Shown here piece by piece: positions 46,857 through 59,045 of a stretch of DNA of 64,000 bases. The stretch is from Malaya genurostris. Lineage: Eukaryota; Arthropoda; Insecta; Diptera; Culicidae. The stretch is taken from assembly GCF_030247185.1 (NCBI RefSeq), contig NC_080571.1:213035380-213099379 (forward strand), in the 5' to 3' direction. The translations under genes were made by a program, and so were the position numbers. Within the stretch, counting starts at the first letter, position 1. Each line of letters opens with the position of its first letter. The notes under the pieces were generated by a model that worked only from the letters and a program-made list of their open reading frames with translations, did not search any database and had not been told where the DNA came from.

Positions 46857-47556
46857 TTACAAAGAATTACGTTTAATCAAATATTTTTGACATGCCACTG
46901 TGCTGTGCCGAGCAAGATAACTAGCCTTCGCAAAAGGTTTGCTGCAGTGAGGGCAGGTTACAGTCCAATTATGGTGCCCCGTATTACGACGATGGATCCC
47001 TAGATAGGTTTTAGTCTTGAAATTTTTACCACAATCGCAGGTGTAATTACGTTGGTCGGTATGAGAAATCCAATGGTTGCGTAGCTGATTGGGAAAACGA
47101 AAACGCTTACTGCATGTTTCGCATTTGTATGGTTTTTCGTAAGTTTCGATAGGTTTGTTCGATACTAAATCTTCTGGTTTGGTTTCTGAATTTGAATCTA
47201 CGTTGTGCTCAACAGTACGGTATTCTAGCTCAATCCACTCATTATGACTAGAAACGGATATTCTTTCTGGCTGATTTCAATTTTTTAAAATATCAGTAAG
47301 CTACTTACGAATCCACTATTTTTTGGTATGTGATACTTGCTTCATTTGGTGAAATAGCATATCCGATTTCGGTTCGACAGTCTATTAGATCCAAATGGAA
47401 AGGAGACCAAAATGTTTCACAAAATGCATCTGAAATATTTTTGTTACTAGCGAATTGGAATATCGTTTATATCTATATTATGTTCTTACAGTCGACCATG
47501 TTATTTCTTAAATGTAGAAAATAATTATAACGTTGCGATAAATTATTCTTTGGCAT
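46857..47556 (-). CDS. Small C2H2 zinc-finger protein, three exons
   Basis: Minus-strand exons 47556-47490, 47429-47309 and 47262-46857 join in frame to give 197 residues. The N-terminal half has no recognised domain. The C-terminal half has three finger units. Residues 110-130 are a standard C2H2 (CETCSKRF...H...H). Residues 138-159 have only one residue between the cysteines (CDCGKNF). Residues 166-187 end in Cys rather than His (CPHCSKPF...H...C). The linkers are irregular, so the fingers may bind DNA, RNA or protein. The third exon's acceptor (CCAGAAAG/AATATCC) is weak; a better-looking CAG site 7 bp upstream breaks the frame. This is the main doubt. The gene could be a recent pseudogene with one frameshift. 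Confidence 0.75.
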
Positions 47557-47714
47557 TTTGAAAAAAAAATCCTTAATCGAAACGGAAGTCAAAAACAATT
47601 TCAAAGTTTGACAGAATACATTTTTGTTGCCAGGAAACGTGTAATCGCAAAAAGTCTCTCTTTACTATACTTTCTCCTTCTAATGTAGTAGGGACATGAT
47701 AGAAATTTTTACTC

Positions 47715-47857
47715 CCCAGTCAACTCGCCTGGATTTTGATTCGAAATACAGTGATTTCCAAATGGACTCCGAATCAGATGGAACAATCGATTCTGATTCG
47801 GAATCCATTTAAATATAATACTGAATTTCGAATTAAATTCCAGACAAGTTAACTGGG
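47715..47857. mobile_element. 143-bp MITE with CCCAGTCAACTCGCCTGGA ends
   Basis: The left end (CCCAGTCAACTCGCCTGGA) and right end (TTCCAGACAAGTTAACTGGG) are inverted, and the centre is symmetric around GATTCGGAATCC words. Similar arms occur at 5088-5131 and 6714-6752. Confidence 0.7.
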
Positions 47858-47967
47858 TCGTTTTGAAATCAGTTGTTTTTCAAAGAAGGGCGAAGTAAAC
47901 AAATCGAATGTATCTTTCCCACACTGAAAATTTTTTGTATTTATATTAATTAGATCTCATGCATCGT

Positions 47968-48210
47968 ATAGGGTAACAGAGGTATTTTGGCTACTTCATA
48001 TATTTTGGCCCACCTAACAAACTTTATCCATTTTATCGGATTTTATCCATGTTAAGTAACCCATGTCGCATCAATTTGATGCCTATCATATTGAATTACC
48101 TATTGCGGAAGGGTTTTTCAAAGATATCACAACATTTGGTGGATATTTGTACAAAGTGGGCCAAAATAAAATCAATCCTAAAGTGGGCCAAAATACCTCT
48201 GTTACCCTAT
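47968..48210. mobile_element. MITE with ATAGGGTAACAGAGGTATTT ends
   Basis: A 243-bp sequence begins ATAGGGTAACAGAGGTATTT and ends with its inverted complement (AAATACCTCTGTTACCCTAT). A tandem word GTGGGCCAAAATA occurs near the right end. The internal open frame is an artefact. No clear target duplication. Confidence 0.72.
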
Positions 48211-48433
48211 TCATAGATATCATATGGGAACTCAAAATCTTTATTTAAAATGTACGTGAAGTGTAAATCAGCGTAACAAAAATAAAATTGATAAGAATTT
48301 CATACACAAATTAAATGAAACCCCGACAGAACTTATCCCATTACATAGTTTATATACATTGGATGTGTCATATGGATCGTATGCAGACGATATTTCGACG
48401 TGAGCATTTCATAAGGGTACATAAACCAATAAG

Positions 48434-48608
48434 AGATTCTCTTTGTTTACTTTCTCTTCTATTAATAACACCTAAATTTTCACATTCACTTACCAAATTT
48501 GCATATAGAATGAAAATATCTCCAGCTTTGTAATAGTATTATACATGTTACGAACAATTGCGTAATAACGCAGATATAATCGAAAGAGAAAGTAAACAAA
48601 GAGAATCT
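48434..48608. mobile_element. MITE with GATTCTCTTTGTTTACTTTC ends, copy 2
   Basis: Inverted ends GATTCTCTTTGTTTACTTTC and AAAGTAAACAAAGAGAATC; same family as 26518 and 63349. Confidence 0.72.
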
Positions 48609-48979
48609 GTCAATTGTTTTAAGGCCCTTTTGAAATGGTCACGTCGATTTCATAAAATGCATACGAAAACTTATAACCATTGATGAAAGTGCACTCAAAA
48701 ACTTAAAGATGTCTACTCAATTTTGAATCTTTATAACCATTTCAAAATTGATGAGAATATCATATTCAAGTTAAACGAAAATTTGATGAAATTTATTCTT
48801 ATACAATTTTTATATTCATATAATTTGTCATATGGGTCGTACGGAGATTGTTTTCATAGACGTCATTTGAAAACATAACCTTTAAACTTAAGAATGGCCG
48901 CGAATCGTATAGCTAGTGGTTGTGTGTCCTCAATATTCATCAGCTGCTCCAGAAAGTTCTCCTGGAATTTCTACAAATA

Positions 48980-49192
48980 CACCCAAACCTCCTTTTACGA
49001 ACCTTATATATGTATGTATGTATGCTTACACACTCACTCGTCTGCATATATGTGTACATATTTATACATATAAATGATCACTTTTACTTCACCAATATTT
49101 ATATGAATTAAGAAATACAAATCTTTGCTCACATGTGTACGTATATTTATACATATATACATATATAAGTTACGTAAATGGAGGTTTGGGTG
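48980..49192. mobile_element. TA-flanked MITE with CACCCAAACCTCC ends
   Basis: The 213-bp element starts CACCCAAACCTCCTTTTAC and ends GTAAATGGAGGTTTGGGTG, flanked by TA on both sides (48978-48979 and 49193-49194). The interior has TATG and TACATA simple repeats. Tc1/mariner-type ends are likely. Confidence 0.75.
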
Positions 49193-49301
49193 TATAAGAG
49201 GCCTATATTCGCATCATTTGTTCAATTCAATAGTAACCATTTAATTTATTTAGGGGTTTAGGTACAGCATGGGTACCGTTTTTTTTGCTAAGTGCACATA
49301 A

Positions 49302-49610
49302 CAATTTTCTATGTCTAAGTTTTGCCTTCGGCTAATCAGTGCGTCAGCAGTTTATGTTGAACTGCTAACGCCACCTAACGGTTCAACATAAACTGCTGGT
49401 CAGACGTAAAGTTAATACTATTTGCATATACTTTCGTTGCATCGAATTGTTATGTCTTTACCAACGTGCCGAAAGACACGAAACTACGTGACGGCGTGCC
49501 AGAAGAAACTCAGCGGTTTATATTGAACCGTTAGGTGGCGTTAGTAGTTCAGCATAAACTGCTGACTCACTGATGACCCAAAGTTGAATCGTAGAAATAG
49601 AAAACTCATT
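49302..49610. mobile_element. Foldback element with ~100-bp inverted arms
   Basis: The arms at about 49302-49402 and 49512-49610 are imperfect reverse complements. Both contain CTAACGCCACCTAACGGTTC or its complement. Each arm is itself partly palindromic (CAGCAGTTTATGTTGAAC against GTTCAACATAAACTGCTG). The element is non-coding. Confidence 0.75.
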
Positions 49611-49992
49611 TCTTTCCAGGAGACACTTTTGGTGTCGCTGAGAGCTCTATTATATTACTATTACACTCGAGTTTATTTGCGTTATGGTTAGAATCTGAAA
49701 CATATAAATTATATATCAAATTAATGAGGAGACTTGTCTCAAGTGCTTGAACCTCGACACATTTCCACGTCACCTGGCTGATTCCAAGAAGTTTTCTATA
49801 AGTTTCATCACCACCGCCCACGGAGGACCACTCCTGTCGATGAGTAGCACGCGGGCCACCGGCGTGGTTTCTGAGACTCTGGGGTGTTTCCCGCGGACCC
49901 ATGCGGCTACTACCATTACGTAGCAACGTCACATGTAAAACAGACCCATCCTCCCAGCCACTACATAATCCTAGTTCAAATAGACTTTGCAA
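49611..49992 (-). other. Unassigned GC-rich open frame
   Basis: A 128-codon minus-strand frame runs through a GC-rich island at about 49790-49970. It includes GSSRMGPRETPQSLRNHAG and THRQEWSSVGGGDETYR. No domain, splice partner or family is recognised. The abrupt change in base composition suggests a piece of foreign repeat, probably transposon-derived. I cannot exclude an exon. Confidence 0.25.
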
Positions 49993-50338
49993 ATATGTTC
50001 TCTTATAATATATTAACTGATTAACAAATGAAAATTAAAATTTTTAATCAGTGTGCTCTCCTCAAGAGATAATAAAAGGTGTTACGATAAGAAAACAAGA
50101 ATATGTATAAAAAGGTCAAACTTAAAATAAAGAAATGTTTCTTTTTCAAGTAAAAGTCACACAGAATCCATATTTACTATTCCCTATTATCATTTTCCTC
50201 ACCGCAGGACGCTATTTTGCCTTCCGCTTGACAATGACTCATTATTTTTGTATTGGGAGTAGCGCTGGAGTCGTTGGAAGAGTTCATGCCCTTCCTGCAC
50301 CACCTGGAGCTAAAAAACGGAGTGCCTTTTTTCCAGTC

Positions 50339-51173
<835 letters not shown>

Positions 51174-51645
51174 CCCTCTCTCTTGGTCTTTCATTGGTGA
51201 AATAGGTTGGATCATTGTTTCAATGAAAGTCCAATCAATCGTTCAACGGGAGGCCAACACGGGACCTTTGTTTGCCGATTTTGAAACAGACCGTTGAACC
51301 GAATGCCATTTTTTTCGTTCTACAAACCCGGCAGACAGAGGTCCATTGTTGAGCCATTTTTAACATGAGGAGTTGGAGCCCCGTTGGACTAGTTTTAATG
51401 CATAATTTCTGAAGTTTTTTCCACTTATTTTGTAAACTAACACTACATACCTTCACAATACTTCTACTTCACGTAGAATATCAACAAATTTTCTCTCTAT
51501 GTAAAGGTAACACTTAATTTTCACACTATTTTTGCAAGAGAAAAACAACAACAAACCGTTCCAGCAATTTGAACGAATATTTCGTGCAATATGTCGTTCA
51601 ACAAGCGCTCAAAGACCAACAAAATGGAACGGCCTGCTGAGAGGG
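51174..51645 (-). mobile_element. ~472-bp MITE, full copy
   Basis: The minus strand starts CCCTCTCAGCAGGC and ends with AGAGAGAGGG. It matches 61679-62167 over nearly its whole length and 10579-10827 over its right half. It directly abuts a mariner transposase relic at 51659. The two may belong together or may be an accidental neighbour pair. Confidence 0.75.
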
Positions 51646-51658
51646 ATACGTCAAGCTC

Positions 51659-52180
51659 GATTTTAGACGGCTTCCCAGTCAAAAGTGTCACATCGCAACT
51701 GGACGTAGGGATGTTATTCAAGTTCATGTTTGCTGACAAGCTCGTCGAAAAGGCCATGATTTGGCAAGCAATTTGCAGTTGTTGTCTAAGAGCAGAACTA
51801 TTACTTACATCCTCGACGATTACATCCCAAAAGTTTGCATCAGAGAAAAAAGCGTGTATTGCCGTTCACCTGCAAGCGTGGGAGCAAAGTCATCTTTAGG
51901 TACGATTTGGCCAACTGCCAGTACTACAAGGTGGTTCTGGAGTGGTTTGCTGCCAACAAGATCGATTTGGTCCCCAAGCTAATGAAACCTCCGAATTGCC
52001 TGGAATTTCGACCAATCGAGAAATAATGGGCGATTTTAATGCAGCAACTTTGACGACGCGGTGGAGCAGTCAAGGACATCCAGAAAATGCGGGCAAATTT
52101 TGTGATTTTACTGTGCGTGGCTTGTGGCGAGTGGTTCTAAACTTGTTGAATCACGAATTACAGGTATTTTCGTGCGTATC
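51659..52180 (+). pseudogene. Mariner (ITm-type) transposase relic, C-terminal part
   Basis: Broken plus-strand frames read KAMIWQAICSC, then LDDYIPKVCI, LPFTCKRGSKVIF, the second catalytic Asp box (YDLANCQYYKVVLEWF) and PPNCLEFRPIEK*WAIL with the third catalytic acid. A TAA replaces the codon after RPIEK, a TGA follows nine codons later, and at least one frameshift lies near 51830. The motifs fit mosquito ITm (DD37E-like) transposases. The N-terminal DNA-binding half is missing. Confidence 0.75.
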
Positions 52181-52699
52181 AATCTAAAATTTAAACTGGA
52201 AAACTACAAAAAGCTGTACTAGTAATTTACAAGATATTTTGAATTCAAAGGGTGCACAGATTTTCGAAAATAGTGCTAGAATGAACTTATCTGTTATTAG
52301 TAATGATTTCCAATTATGGTGTGATTTATTGCCAAATATCTCCTCTTTACCACTAAGTTACTGTGCCTAATGCGAGCCTAAGAAAATGCTATTTTTGTAT
52401 TTCATTCGATATCTATACATAGTCGATACGATATTGTAACGAAAAAAAAATCTTTTATAAAAAGAAGTTCTGGAAAAATTAATTGTTATACTGTGGTACA
52501 ATCATCGTAAAGAGTTTGTTTTAAAATGAATAAGATTTAGTAGTTTATCGAAATAATTATCTTTTCGATATTTTTCGAACTAAGATGCAACTCCTAAAAA
52601 TTACCATGCATCTCCATTGTTCGTAATTGGACTTGTGGGCGATATGTTCACGATTCATTTGCTATAATTATTTGCTATTACTTGTTATTGACTATAAGA
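52181..52699. other. AT-rich intergenic DNA
   Basis: Nothing supported is seen here. Confidence 0.35.
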
Positions 52700-54360
52700 T
52701 ACACACAGCTTCGCATACCGAAATGTGGTTGACTGAGCGCAAAAAGGGGTGCCGGGCAGTGCGCATGTCCAATACTGGATAACCTGGAAAATTCATGCAT
52801 CGATCTATGGATATTTGGCATATCGAAACGCTTTGAGCTCTCTTGTTTGTCAGCTCGTAGGCAAAGCAGTCTCATTTTCAGCCAAACGTTTTCATCATCA
52901 TCGCGGCTGCGGTTGGTCGCCTTTGACATCAGGACATTTTCGCGGTCGTCACCGTGAATATTCAGTGATGGCGTTCGGTTTATTAGCATCAATTTTGAAC
53001 TCGTATTAAAACAGTGTTTCGGAATCCCGGGTGACAGTAAACTACTACTTTGTGTGGTGAGGTTGGTTTCGCTATTGAAGGTCGTTTCTTGAAGTTTGAA
53101 AGTGTTCACACCTACGGTGGAGCCTTGCGAAAATCGGAAGATAGGATTACAGCTTATCATGCAGATGTATTTTGTCAGTTCTAGTTTGCCACGGGGAGAA
53201 CCATGAAATGTAGTTCAAATGTCATAATAACATGCAGAATATGTGATTGTGGGTAAAATCCAAATAGTGAAGAATATAACAGAGTTGCGAATAAAATGAA
53301 AAAAAAAAAATTGATGGTGGAAAACCATATATCCCAGTCGTGAGAAGCAAAATTGGTAGGGGATGGTGGCCATAGCTGAAACGGGAGCAGTAGTGTCACC
53401 AAACCAATACTTGTGCCGAAAGGTTAACTCGCTCTCATCTCACTTTCGTTATCTCTTACTCAGTGTCTCACTCTTGCTTGAAAGCTTCGACAGCACGTTT
53501 TCCTCGCGTGCATGTGTTGATAAAGTGGTATTCGGTTGTTTTCATCTAAGCACGTGCTCGTCTGTATTGGTACTGAGTGGAAAATTGTTGATTGGCGGTC
53601 TGCTTGGTTTGATGAGAGATTTTTCCATCGGTGGCTCACTGTACGAAGACGAGTTTGATTCGCAGTGGTGCGGAGTGAAATATGGATAACAATTACGTTT
53701 ATCAGCAAGTTTTGTATTATTCACCTGCTTATAACTGATGTTGGCGAGATGCAAAAATGTGATATGTTGTAGTATCGTGCTGAATACTAAGAACAAATAT
53801 ATTTTCCGTAAAAATGTTAACTGTGTGATTCAAGGGGCGGATGTCCTTGTGAAACTGTTGGTCACCATCGTTCCAGCTTGAAGTGAAAATCCTTGACCAG
53901 TGGCGGTACACTGCGGTACGAAGGATACGATTTATGAGCTAAGTTGTTACTATAAATTGACGGCGGTGAAAACCAGTGAAATATTCTTCTTCGGCAAATC
54001 AGCTCAGGGTGAATTGGAGAGAAACGAATAGATTGCGTCTGCAGTGGCCCGTGTGTCCTGTGTGTTTTTCTTTTGATTGTGTTGTTGTAGTACGAGTGTG
54101 GCACTTTTGCCAAAAACATCGACGGTTATTTATAAATCTCAGTCGCAGCTCGTAAGAGTGATCGTGTTATGGTCTGTAAAAATGAATTTACCGTGTCATA
54201 CGGCGCATACTAAGGTCATTCTCTCTACAGAAAAAAAATGGTATTTTCAGCAATATTCTGGATATTTTGGTTGGACTGTCTTTTTATCGACCTTCGAAAA
54301 TAATAAACGAAATCGCACCTCTGTTGGTTTGTACATACATCTTTTCGCATGAAATGTGTG
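52700..54360. other. GC-richer unassigned region, possibly 5' UTR or promoter DNA
   Basis: This stretch is less AT-rich than its surroundings and free of recognised repeats. It holds several overlapping open frames of 60-160 codons on both strands, none with a known domain. Initiator-like TCAGT words occur (for example near 53460). The pattern suggests untranslated first exons of a gene whose coding part lies elsewhere, but no splice structure could be fixed. Confidence 0.25.
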
Positions 54361-55755
54361 TCCGCAAAAAGCGATGATTCAATCATCGGTGAGGACAGGT
54401 TTGCCTACAAGGTCAAATTGATGTATTTTCAAAATATACAAATAGTTAAAATGGTGTTCGAATGATTGACAACAACAAACTGTAAACCGAATATTCAGAT
54501 TATATTATTGGTTTAGTTTTACAGTATATTTTTAAAACTTACGAAGAGCCCAAGAGTTTTGCATTGCTTTGTAGCCTTCCAAGGCAGAATTTCTTTCATT
54601 TCAACTTGTTTAAGGAAATCTGAGCTTCTGAAATATCAATGAAAATTTCATTGCAAAATATCTGGTGCGCTGCTTTCAAGACCGTTGAATGAAAACCAAT
54701 GGATTGAAAGATCTTCATTTAAACCGTCAGTCGTCTGAAATTCCTTAGTAAAACAATTTATTGCTTTCTTTTCCAGATTTAATTTATTTCTGGCGTCAGG
54801 ATTTAAATGTTCTCATGACTACTGAGCACACTCTCCAATCCGTAGCTTCGTGACGGTGACTCGGGACAGGGTGAAACTTTTCGAGTGAACGCAGTGCACA
54901 AACAAATTAAAACTCCGGTTTAGAACATAGCTCATTAAGTTTCATAAGCAGTAATTTAAACTCCTTCAAAATAATAAGTTTAAACCGAAAATCTTATGTG
55001 ATCATCAGTTGAAATAATCATTATGTAACAATTGTGAAACATTAACACTACGACAAGTTATAGTCTAAGACGAAACATAAAGAAAACTAAAATCGTTTAT
55101 GTTCCCCTTAGTACACAATTTGACTTACCCCAAAATGGAGTTACAATTGCAACTTGGACTTGGACTTTATTTTGTTTATGCGACTTTGATTTTTCTTCAT
55201 TTGTCATGACCCTACTTGAATATTCATTTTCATATTTGAATTCATATTTATTATCTTTCTCTTTAAATCTCTTTATGATTTACCTTTTTAAGTGATTCTA
55301 TAGTTACATATTGCATCTTTGTTACAGTACTTGGTTTGTTTCGTTTCTTATTTCGTATTTATGTCTTGATTTTCACTGATTTTATGTCGTTTGATTCACT
55401 ACTTTGACGTGGGACGACCCTACTACACTGGAACCTCAAATTACGCGTAAAGTCGGGGATGAGTAAATTGAATTTCGCGTAAATTAAATAAAACATCACG
55501 CTATTTAAATGTTTTCGCGCATGAAAACAAGGGTTTTCAACTCCATTTGATTTTAGTGTAAATAACACAAAAAATCTTACTAAGTTCATACACAAATTCT
55601 GATACTACGAAATCCGTGAGATCCACTCGAAATATTATTATTTTAACTACTTGAAATATTGTCCTTAGAGACTACACTGTACCATAGCAAGAACTGCAAC
55701 AGCTAATATCTAACGATTCATTAATTTTAGTTGGTTTGACTTGAAGTCGTCATAA
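54361..55755. other. AT-rich intergenic DNA
   Basis: No gene is seen. At about 55427 a CACTGGAACCTCAAATTACG word resembles a mariner-like terminus, without a partner. Confidence 0.35.
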
Positions 55756-55927
55756 CTAAGTTCAGTTTTTGCAATGACTGAGTGGAAACATATATTTGAG
55801 AAACCAAATGAATGAGAAACTCACAGAAAAGATATTTTTTTTGGAAAAAGATACGCTTAGAGACAGGACTTGAACCTACGTTCTTATGCAATCTGTGCAT
55901 ACGCGCTACCATTTCGCCATCCTAAGC
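55756..55927 (-). mobile_element. tRNA-derived SINE, third family, minus copy
   Basis: On the minus strand a tRNA-like head reads GCTTAGGATGGCGAAATGGT (A box) and later GGTTCAAGTCC (B box). It has an apparent acceptor stem GCTTAGG/TCTAAGC and an anticodon arm TATGC-ACAGATT-GCATA. It is followed by a tail with TCTTTTCTGTGAG and GTTTCCACTCAGTCATTG that is shared with the copy at 56036, so it is a SINE and not a lone tRNA gene. The base before the putative anticodon is C rather than the usual T. Confidence 0.75.
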
Positions 55928-56035
55928 CTTGTGATAGTCACGGCTCTATCATACAATTGGGGTTTGATAAAGCATACATCGAACATGATCTAAATCCTTT
56001 CTGCCTCACGACCGGTATCATATATCAAAACAAAA

Positions 56036-56167
56036 GGGTGGCGAAATGGTAGCGTGAATGCAGGTTCGAGTTCTGTCTCTGAGCGCATCTTTTTCAAAAA
56101 AAAAATCATCTTTTCTGTGAGCCTTCTCCAATATATGTTTCCACTCAGTCATTGAAAAAACTGAGCT
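56036..56167 (+). mobile_element. tRNA-derived SINE, third family, plus copy
   Basis: The plus strand has GTGGCGAAATGGTAGCGTG and GGTTCGAGTTCTGTCTCTGA. The anticodon-arm region is deleted. The tail is the same as in the copy at 55756-55927. The two copies are head to head about 110 bp apart. Confidence 0.75.
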
Positions 56168-57049
56168 AATATCTATTTTTTGTTTGCTGTTCTTATTTTT
56201 ATCTCTACTCATTGCTTACTTGTCTATTTATAGCTGTTTCAGGTATGTTCTCAGTTATCCATGAACTTCAGTACAAACAGATCTTAAAATCTACACAAAC
56301 AATCCGCAGCTTATGTTGTTGCACTTTGTTATTCTGGTCAAGGATGGCTTTTATCGTATCAAAGAACGTTCACTGGCAACTCTTCAACGATTGAATCAGT
56401 GCCATCAAAGAGAGTTGGAAATCATCGCAACAACAAAAACCCGGCATGGCTCATTTAACATAGAATCGACACCAGTGCGAGAGCGAATTTCTCTCGATGA
56501 CATTTCTGAGAATCAAAGGTTAGCACGCTGCTGTGGGGATCCTCTCTGAAGCAACAAACGGTCGCTTATTCTCGTTTCGCGATCCGATTCAATACAGGCA
56601 GTTGATAACTGCGATAGAATCATTTTACTATTGCCGCTTATTCTAACTATGTGCATATAATCTTTGTATAAGTTGTGTCTATGAAAATGTATGTGAATGC
56701 TCCACACAAGGGTTTTGAAATATTGCAACCTAGTATGAGAATCATCAAGTTGAATCATCGATTCGATTTCTGCGATACTTGTCAACTTGCGATTCTCTCC
56801 AACTTGCGATACTTGTCAACTTGCGATTCCACACAGCAACGATCATTATTAGACTGTAAATTCTTTTAAGGGCCGTGAAATACTCAGAGTATGAAGTGGA
56901 GCGAGGGAATGTAGAAAAATTCTCTCGCAATTCATGCATTCAGAGACTCGAGTTCTTGTAGCATCTTCTACCGGGTTGAAAATGTTGTATACAATATAGA
57001 TAGCAATATAGCAGCTTCTGTCAAATTTTCGACAATCACCAACACTGAT
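56168..57049. other. Intergenic DNA with a short tandem duplication
   Basis: At 56776-56829 the word CTTGTCAACTTGCGATTC is imperfectly repeated three times. No gene is supported. Confidence 0.45.
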
Positions 57050-57440
57050 TCTGGTAGATCTTAAGGCCTGAACTCCAGTTAGTTTTCTGGATGACGTAAA
57101 TCATTCACAATAAGCCTTGTAATGTCATGTGGTATTACGAGTATGGGCAGAGGATAAAAAAGTTCATTAATGTAGATGCTGGTAGATCCTAAGGCCTGAG
57201 TTCCAGGTAGATTTTGGATAACTTAGAACATTCACAATAAGTGAATGTCAATTTGTCAATTAGAATGCATGAACTGGGTACAAGGATATTGTTAGTTCAA
57301 TTGGTTACGCTGGTAGATCTTAAGGACTATACTTCAGGTAGTTTTTGGATAAACACAGAAGAAAAGAAACTCAATAATGCCTTCGCTTACATTGGTAGAC
57401 CTTAAGGCCTTTATTCTAAGGAAGTTTCGGATGGACATGA
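57050..57440. repeat. Diverged tandem repeat, four units
   Basis: The phrase CTGGTAGATCTTAAGGCCTG and its variants recur at about 57050, 57179, 57309 and 57390, each followed by a TTCCAGGTAGTTTTTGGAT-like segment. The first three units are about 129 bp apart, the last about 82 bp. Confidence 0.75.
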
Positions 57441-58359
57441 GCTTTCACAGAGATTATCACAGTATGTTAATTTGCTGAATATAGTACGACGAGCACATAC
57501 CGCACTCAAAAGTCATACAAAAGTCACCAGTCTCGCGTTTATATACTGCCTTCTTTTTTCCAGATAGTTCTTGGACACACACGATCTTAACCAGATTTTA
57601 TGAAACCAAACAATTCCGTGATGTACATTTCAAAATATTCAATTCACTAAAGCATGTTTGATTGTTTCGAAAATCGCGTTTTTTTTCAAATAAAACGTCG
57701 CGTAAAACAAACTCGAATAAATTTAGGTTTTCGTGTCTAGTCAATGACACTGCGGTTTTCCATAGATAATCAAGGGCTGTAAAATGAGACTGAAGGGTCC
57801 GGCAATTGAAGTGCTACATTGAAACAATCAGATAAATTGATTAAAAAAATATTTCAAGTTCATTCAATTTCACAAGAAAACTTTGAAGTTTAACCATTCA
57901 CCGCAGACAACCGAGAAAGAAATTCGCAAGTGCTCTAGTGCTATTTCAACCCAGGTTGTCGCTTGAGGATTTCAACACCTTCATATTTCTGCCTTCCTCA
58001 TTCTTTAGCGCAGGCTTCGGCCTTCAACATATTCTAGACAAGGGATGACTAAAGAGTTCAGGTCTGGCGAACTCGCCGGCCACTTCGGAATAAACCATGA
58101 TTGCAGAATCGATTGAAAAACTCTTATAAATTATCGCAAAAATTGGTCATAAAAAATCGTTTTTTTCAATCTCAACTCATAATAAAAAATCTTCTTATTT
58201 TTCTTTTGGTAGATAAATTCATGTTCATTTATTCATTTGCTTTGTTAAATTCGAACTGCCGTGCCTTCCGCTTAACTCCTTCCATTAAATTTTGCCACGC
58301 CAGTTAGATTTAAACTGCTACTCGTATTTCATAGATTTATTAGTTTTTTTAGTTTTTTT
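57441..58359. other. AT-rich intergenic DNA
   Basis: Nothing supported is seen here. Confidence 0.35.
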
Positions 58360-59045
58360 TCTTTCAGCATATTATGTTTCTTCAGGAATGATAGCAGCCG
58401 CCTTTCAGGCACTCCTGGGCGTAGATCTCTTGGTTGATGGTTCCCGTTGTGATGATAATGCCGCTTTCTAGACCACACGTGCATATGGCCTGCCAGACGA
58501 GGTATTTTTTTGGGGAACTTCGATAATTTGATGGTTATGAAAATTTCGGACACATTTCCTTTTCCTGATGCGGTTTAAAACTCCTGTGCCGGAAGCTGCT
58601 TGAAATCCACCTTCACATAATTTCGTCGTCCATGAGGACACAGACGAACTTTGTAAGCATATTCGTATACAACTTTCGGGACTGCTGCTTTGCCAACGTG
58701 TTTTGTTTATAATCTCGGTTTGCACCGTCACCTACATGAAAGTCGATAGCCCGGCTCGTTCCTTCACCCGCTGCACAGTAGTATGGGAGATTTTGAGCTT
58801 GCCTGCGACGTCTCGGATGGAGAGGTTAGGATTTCGCATATATTTTGCCGCTATCTGCTATCGCTGCCACGTCCGGATTATGATTGCCAGTATTGCCACC
58901 GCCTACAAGCTTTCTGACGGTCAACAGACGCTTCCCAAATACCTTTAAAATGTTGGTCACAGTCGATTTGGCCGCATCCAGCAATGTTGCCAACTTGGCG
59001 TGCGAGAATTTTGGATTCTCTTGCTGCGCGAGTTATTTAAATGTC
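58360..59045 (-). pseudogene. Mariner (ITm-type) transposase relic, N-terminal and middle part
   Basis: Minus-strand broken frames read NPKFSHAKLATLLDAAKSTV and NLSIRDVAGKLKIS-like pieces (helix-turn-helix domains), then VCVLMDDEIM (first catalytic Asp) and KKYLVWQAICTCGLESG. They continue with TTGTINQEIYAQECL. The sequence stops before the second Asp and the final acid. Several stops and frameshifts are present. It complements the C-terminal relic at 51659-52180, but they are separate insertions. Confidence 0.78.

Noticed and set aside
53363..53689. 108-codon plus-strand frame
   Set aside because: It has no domain, overlaps equally long frames on the other strand and shows no splice partners; kept only as part of an unassigned region.
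55853..55927. A tRNA gene on the minus strand
   Set aside because: It has A and B boxes and a partial cloverleaf, but lacks the usual T before the anticodon. It carries the same non-tRNA tail as the copy at 56036, so it is a SINE head.
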